Part shown: positions 61,114-64,000 of the stretch, one piece after another | Layout of the letters: the number at the start of each line of letters is the position of its first letter | How positions within the stretch are numbered: the first letter of the stretch is position 1 | Notes under the pieces: generated by a model | Seen by the model: the letters and a program-made list of their open reading frames with translations, nothing else | Databases searched by the model: none | Told to the model about the DNA's origin: nothing | DNA from: Inquilinus limosus | GTDB taxonomy: Bacteria; Pseudomonadota; Alphaproteobacteria; DSM-16000; Inquilinaceae | Length of the DNA stretch: 64,000 nt | NCBI RefSeq assembly: GCF_002195995.1 | Contig: NZ_NHON01000021.1 | Location: 13,109 to 77,108 of the forward strand | Direction of reading: 5' to 3' | Program-made: the position numbers and the translations under genes

Positions 61114-63723
61114 ATGACGTCTAGCACTGTCGACCTGGGTGGTCAGCATCTTCGATTCGTCGATCTGCCGCGGCTGCTGGGCGGGAACCTCGCCCGCTTC
61201 CCGTGGTCGATGCGGATCCTGATCGAGAATGCGGTCCGCCACGCCGAGGCCCCGGCCGCCGGCGACCTGGCGCCGTTCCTGGCCTGGCTGTCCAGCCGGC
61301 GCAGCACGGCGGAGATCGCCTTCCGCCCGGCGCGGCTGATGATGCACGACACCACCTGCGTGCCGGCGCTGGTCGACATCGCCGCGATGCGCGACGCCGT
61401 GGCCGCGGCGGGCGGCGACCCGGCGGCGCTGAACCCGGTGCTGCCGGTCGATGTCTCGGTCGACCATTCCGTCGCGGTCGACCGGTCCGGCACCGGCGAC
61501 GCGCTGGCCCACAACATGGCGCGGGAGATCGGGCGCAACGCCGAGCGCTACCGCCTGATGAAATGGGCCACCGGTGCGCTGCGCGGCGTCACCGTGCACC
61601 CGCCCGGCACCGGCATCATGCACACCATGAACCTGGAGCAGCTGGCGACCGTGGTGGCGGTGGCGCAGCACCAGGGCGAGGCCTGGGCGGCGCCGGACAC
61701 GCTGATCGGCACCGACAGCCACACGCCGATGGTGAACGGCATCGGCGTGCTGGGCTGGGGCGTCGGCGGCGTCGAGGCCGAGAGCGTGATGTTCGGCATG
61801 CCGCTGATGCTGCGCCTGCCCGACATCGTCGGCGTCAGGCTGACCGGAAAGCTGCGCGAGGGCGTGCTGTCCACCGACCTCGCCCTGGCGGTGACGCAGC
61901 GGCTGCGCCGCCACGGCCTGTCCGGCGAGTTCGTCGAGTTCTTCGGTCCCGGCATCGCCGCCCTGTCGGCCGGGGACCGGGCGGTCGTCGCCAACATGGC
62001 GCCGGAATACGGCGCGTCGACCGGCTATTTCCCGATCGACGACCGCACCCTGCGCTACCTGGCCGAGACCGGGCGCCCCCCGGCGCTGCTGGACCGGGTC
62101 GCCACCCTGGCCCGGCGCCAGGGGCTGTGGTTCGACCCCGCGGCCGCGCCGCTCTACACCGATGTCGTGGAGGTCGACCTCGACGCCGTCGCCACCAGCC
62201 TGGCCGGCCCGAAGCGGCCGCAGGACCGGCTGGCGCCGGCGGAGGTGCCCCGGGCCCTGGCGCAGGCCCAGGGCCGCCTGCTGCGCCCCGCCGCCGGCGG
62301 CACGGCGCCGCCCGACGGCGCCGTGGCGATCGCGGCGATCACCAGCTGCACCAACACCACCGACCCGCGGCTGCTGGTGGCCGCCGGCCTGCTGGCCCGC
62401 AAGGCGCGGCGCCTGGGGCTGCGCCCGCCGCCCTGGGTCAAGACCTCGCTGGCGCCGGGATCGCCCGCCGCCGCGCGCTATCTCGAGCGCGCCGGGCTGG
62501 CCGCCGATCTGGAGGCGCTGGGCTTCGGCATCGTCGGCTATGGCTGCACCACCTGCATCGGCCAGTCCGGCCCGCTGGAGCCGGCGATGGAGGCGGCGAT
62601 CCGCGGCGGCACGGCCGCGGCCGCGGTGCTGTCCGGCAACCGCAACTTCCCGGGCCGGATCCACCCGCTGGTCGAGGCCGGCTTCCTGGCATCGCCGCCG
62701 CTGGTGGTCGCCTATGCCCTGGCCGGCGACATGGCCCGCGACATCCTGGCCGACCCGCTGGGCCATGCCCCGGACGGGCGGCCGGTGCGGCTGCGCGACC
62801 TGTGGCCCGGCGGCGCCGAGATCGACGCCGCCCTGCGCGGCGCCGCGGATCCGCGGGATTTCGCGGACGCCTTCGCCAGCGCCCATGACAACGGCGCCTG
62901 GGAGGGCCTCGACGCCCCGGCGACGACGCTGTTCCCCTGGGACGAGGCGTCGAACTATGTGCGCCCGCCGCCCTTCGCCGCGGGCGGCCAGCACAGCCGC
63001 CTGGGCCGCTATCGCGCCCGGCCGCTGCTGGTGCTGGGCGACGACATCACCACCGACCACATCTCCCCGGCCGGCGCGATCCCCGCCGGCAGCGACGCCG
63101 GCCTGCATCTGGCGGGCCGCGGCGAGGATCCGCGCGACCTCAACGTCTTCGCCGCCCGGCGCGGCAATTGGGAGGTGATGCGCCGCGGCCTCTATACCAA
63201 CCGCACCGTGCGCAACCTGCTGGACCCGGCGCTGGCGCCCGGGACCACGCGCCACCTGCCCTCCGGCGAGGCGCTGCCGCTGTGGCGGGCGGCCGAGCGC
63301 TATGGCGCCGAGGACGTGCCGACCGTGATCCTGGCGGGCGAGCGCTACGGCGCCGGATCGTCGCGGGACTGGGCGGCCAAGGGCGCCGCCTTGCTGGGCG
63401 TGCGCGCGGTGCTGGCCACCAGCTTCGAGCGCATCCACCGGGCCAACCTGGCCGGCATGGGCGTCCTGCCGCTGCGCCTGCCGGCGGACCGCCATCCCGA
63501 CGCCCTGGCGCTGGCGCCGGAGGATTGGATCGAGATCGACGCGTTGGGTGAAACGCTGCGGCCGCACAGCATTGTGACGGTAAGGATCTGCCGCACCCAG
63601 GGGCAGGTCGACACTTTCGAGACGGTAGCCGCGATCGAGACCTTGGTCGAGCTCGACACCCTCCGCGCCGGGGGGATCATGCCGCTGATAGTTGCGCAAG
63701 CAAGCGCGCACGGAAACCATTGA
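61114..63723 (+). CDS. acnA: Aconitase-family hydratase (AcnA type)
   Basis: The 869-residue enzyme has the [4Fe-4S] cysteines Cys412 (TSCTNT), Cys478 and Cys481 (GCTTCIGQSG). DSHTPMVNGIG lies near 207-217, and the C-terminal swivel domain has GDDITTDHISPAG and the active-site AGERYGAGSSRDWAAKG. It is shorter than usual AcnA (about 890) with a variable middle segment. Its place beside a dedicated GntR regulator, at the edge of a catabolic locus, suggests a pathway-specific dehydratase/hydratase rather than the citric-acid-cycle enzyme. No Shine-Dalgarno is visible before the ATG; an upstream in-frame start at 61054 is possible but adds only an odd Cys-rich leader. Confidence 0.88.
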   Translation: MTSSTVDLGGQHLRFVDLPRLLGGNLARFPWSMRILIENAVRHAEAPAAGDLAPFLAWLSSRRSTAEIAFRPARLMMHDTTCVPALVDIAAMRDAVAAAGGDPAALNPVLPVDVSVDHSVAVDRSGTGDALAHNMAREIGRNAERYRLMKWATGALRGVTVHPPGTGIMHTMNLEQLATVVAVAQHQGEAWAAPDTLIGTDSHTPMVNGIGVLGWGVGGVEAESVMFGMPLMLRLPDIVGVRLTGKLREGVLSTDLALAVTQRLRRHGLSGEFVEFFGPGIAALSAGDRAVVANMAPEYGASTGYFPIDDRTLRYLAETGRPPALLDRVATLARRQGLWFDPAAAPLYTDVVEVDLDAVATSLAGPKRPQDRLAPAEVPRALAQAQGRLLRPAAGGTAPPDGAVAIAAITSCTNTTDPRLLVAAGLLARKARRLGLRPPPWVKTSLAPGSPAAARYLERAGLAADLEALGFGIVGYGCTTCIGQSGPLEPAMEAAIRGGTAAAAVLSGNRNFPGRIHPLVEAGFLASPPLVVAYALAGDMARDILADPLGHAPDGRPVRLRDLWPGGAEIDAALRGAADPRDFADAFASAHDNGAWEGLDAPATTLFPWDEASNYVRPPPFAAGGQHSRLGRYRARPLLVLGDDITTDHISPAGAIPAGSDAGLHLAGRGEDPRDLNVFAARRGNWEVMRRGLYTNRTVRNLLDPALAPGTTRHLPSGEALPLWRAAERYGAEDVPTVILAGERYGAGSSRDWAAKGAALLGVRAVLATSFERIHRANLAGMGVLPLRLPADRHPDALALAPEDWIEIDALGETLRPHSIVTVRICRTQGQVDTFETVAAIETLVELDTLRAGGIMPLIVAQASAHGNH

Positions 63724-63832
63724 ATGGTTTCCGCTGAGTCGCTGCTTTCGAAGCGATCGACAGGACTGTCGGGGCAATACCACCCCCGACAATGGGGAAA
63801 CAGAGCCGCTTCTTTGCTGTAAGAAAAATCGG

Positions 63833-63850
63833 AAAGCCCTGCGGCTTTTT
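63833..63850 (+). terminator. Intrinsic terminator downstream of the aconitase-family gene
   Basis: AAAGCC (63833-63838) and GGCTTT (63843-63848) form a 6-base stem around CTGC, and the T-run continues to 63850. It is 110 bp after the stop of the aconitase-family gene. Confidence 0.6.
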
Positions 63851-63898
63851 GCCGGCGGGCCTCGGATCAGACCTCGATATCGAGGGAGTTATAACAAA

Positions 63899-63913
63899 GT
63901 TGGTTGCGGGGAC
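63899..63913. repeat. 15-bp element resembling a tRNA 3' end, copy 2
   Basis: GTTGGTTGCGGGGAC is identical and in the same orientation as 42484-42498. The following bases (AGGATACCACC) do not form a tRNA T-arm, so this is a fragment or a coincidental match, not a tRNA gene. Confidence 0.5.
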
Positions 63914-64000
63914 AGGATACCACCGATGCCCATACAAGCTAGCTATCGCCGTATAGCAAGGAGACCAACGAGGGAACTGCGCTCGCCCTCGCACGCGCAA

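Larger units (their letters stand above)
63724..64000. other. Downstream noncoding region to the window edge
   Basis: After the aconitase stop I see a hairpin with a T-run (63833-63850), a perfect 14-base palindrome CCTCGATATCGAGG (63872-63885), and the 15-bp tRNA-end-like repeat (63899-63913). A plus-strand frame opens at the ATG at 63926 and runs to the edge, but its 25 codons are too few to judge. The base composition is less GC-rich than the coding DNA. Confidence 0.5.

Noticed and set aside
61072-63792. Long minus-strand open frame opposite the aconitase-family gene
   Set aside because: The plus strand holds all aconitase Fe-S motifs in order; the antisense frame has no recognisable content.
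63899-64000. tRNA gene on the minus strand
   Set aside because: Only the acceptor-end-like bases are present; T-arm, anticodon arm and D-arm cannot be formed from the following sequence.
63926-64000. Start of a new plus-strand gene at the window edge
   Set aside because: Only 25 codons are visible, with no clear ribosome binding site or recognisable product; not enough to call.

Overview
The window is about 70% G+C and densely coded on both strands. It carries alphaproteobacterial-style catabolic operons, ABC importers with shared ATPases, a Gram-negative porin and families of palindromic intergenic repeats. It looks like a chromosomal or chromid segment of a versatile soil- or host-associated alphaproteobacterium, perhaps of the Rhodospirillales; the genus cannot be fixed from this sequence alone. 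No rRNA, complete tRNA, CRISPR array, transposase, phage or conjugation gene was seen.

Layout. 1-581: noncoding, with a 38-bp tandem duplication and large palindromes. 582-4807 (minus): peptidase operon (prolyl aminopeptidase, S9 peptidase, M20 AbgB-like hydrolase). 5105-5947: secreted GH114-type glycosidase. 6270-14027: alpha-galactoside-type sugar locus with a MelR-like AraC regulator on the plus strand; on the minus strand are a porin, a sugar-binding protein, two permeases, a GH4 enzyme and an SDR. The porin and binding-protein genes share a twin operator. 14278-24181 (minus): a second carbohydrate or polyol operon (RbsB/A/C-type importer, SorC regulator, aldo/keto reductase, GlpD-like oxidoreductase, DhnA/LsrF-type aldolase, FGGY kinase). 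24614-25492: uncharacterised protein with a distant paralogue at 46595-47233. 25611-28091: mmsA with a divergent LysR gene. 28298-32602: a 1434-residue exported protein with two propellers, Ig, LamG and PKD modules and a di-haem C-terminus. 32830-37136: XRE-cupin regulator, S12 serine hydrolase, and a catalase-like peroxidase with cytochrome b561. 37365-42280: RidA protein, LysR regulator, amino-acid-type binding protein and permease, metallo-beta-lactamase-fold hydrolase and an arginase-family ureohydrolase. 42553-46494: SGNH hydrolase, serine hydrolase, decarboxylating dehydrogenase and cupin. 47419-63723: a large locus around a DppBCDF-type importer with two binding proteins. It also has an aminotransferase, a PLP dehydratase, an ornithine-cyclodeaminase-like enzyme, LuxR and GntR regulators, an alpha/beta hydrolase, an amidohydrolase and an aconitase-family enzyme.

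How the genes work together. Most loci follow one scheme: a local regulator, an importer, then two to five enzymes that process the imported compound. The sugar importer at 8540-11572 and the amino-acid-type importer at 38925-40452 have no ATPase gene nearby and probably borrow one from elsewhere. Many genes overlap by ATGA or TGATG, so translational coupling is common. Two pairs of near-identical noncoding elements (11629-11690 with 12900-12960, and 24230-24251 with 32765-32786) suggest small regulons whose members can be named from the sequence.
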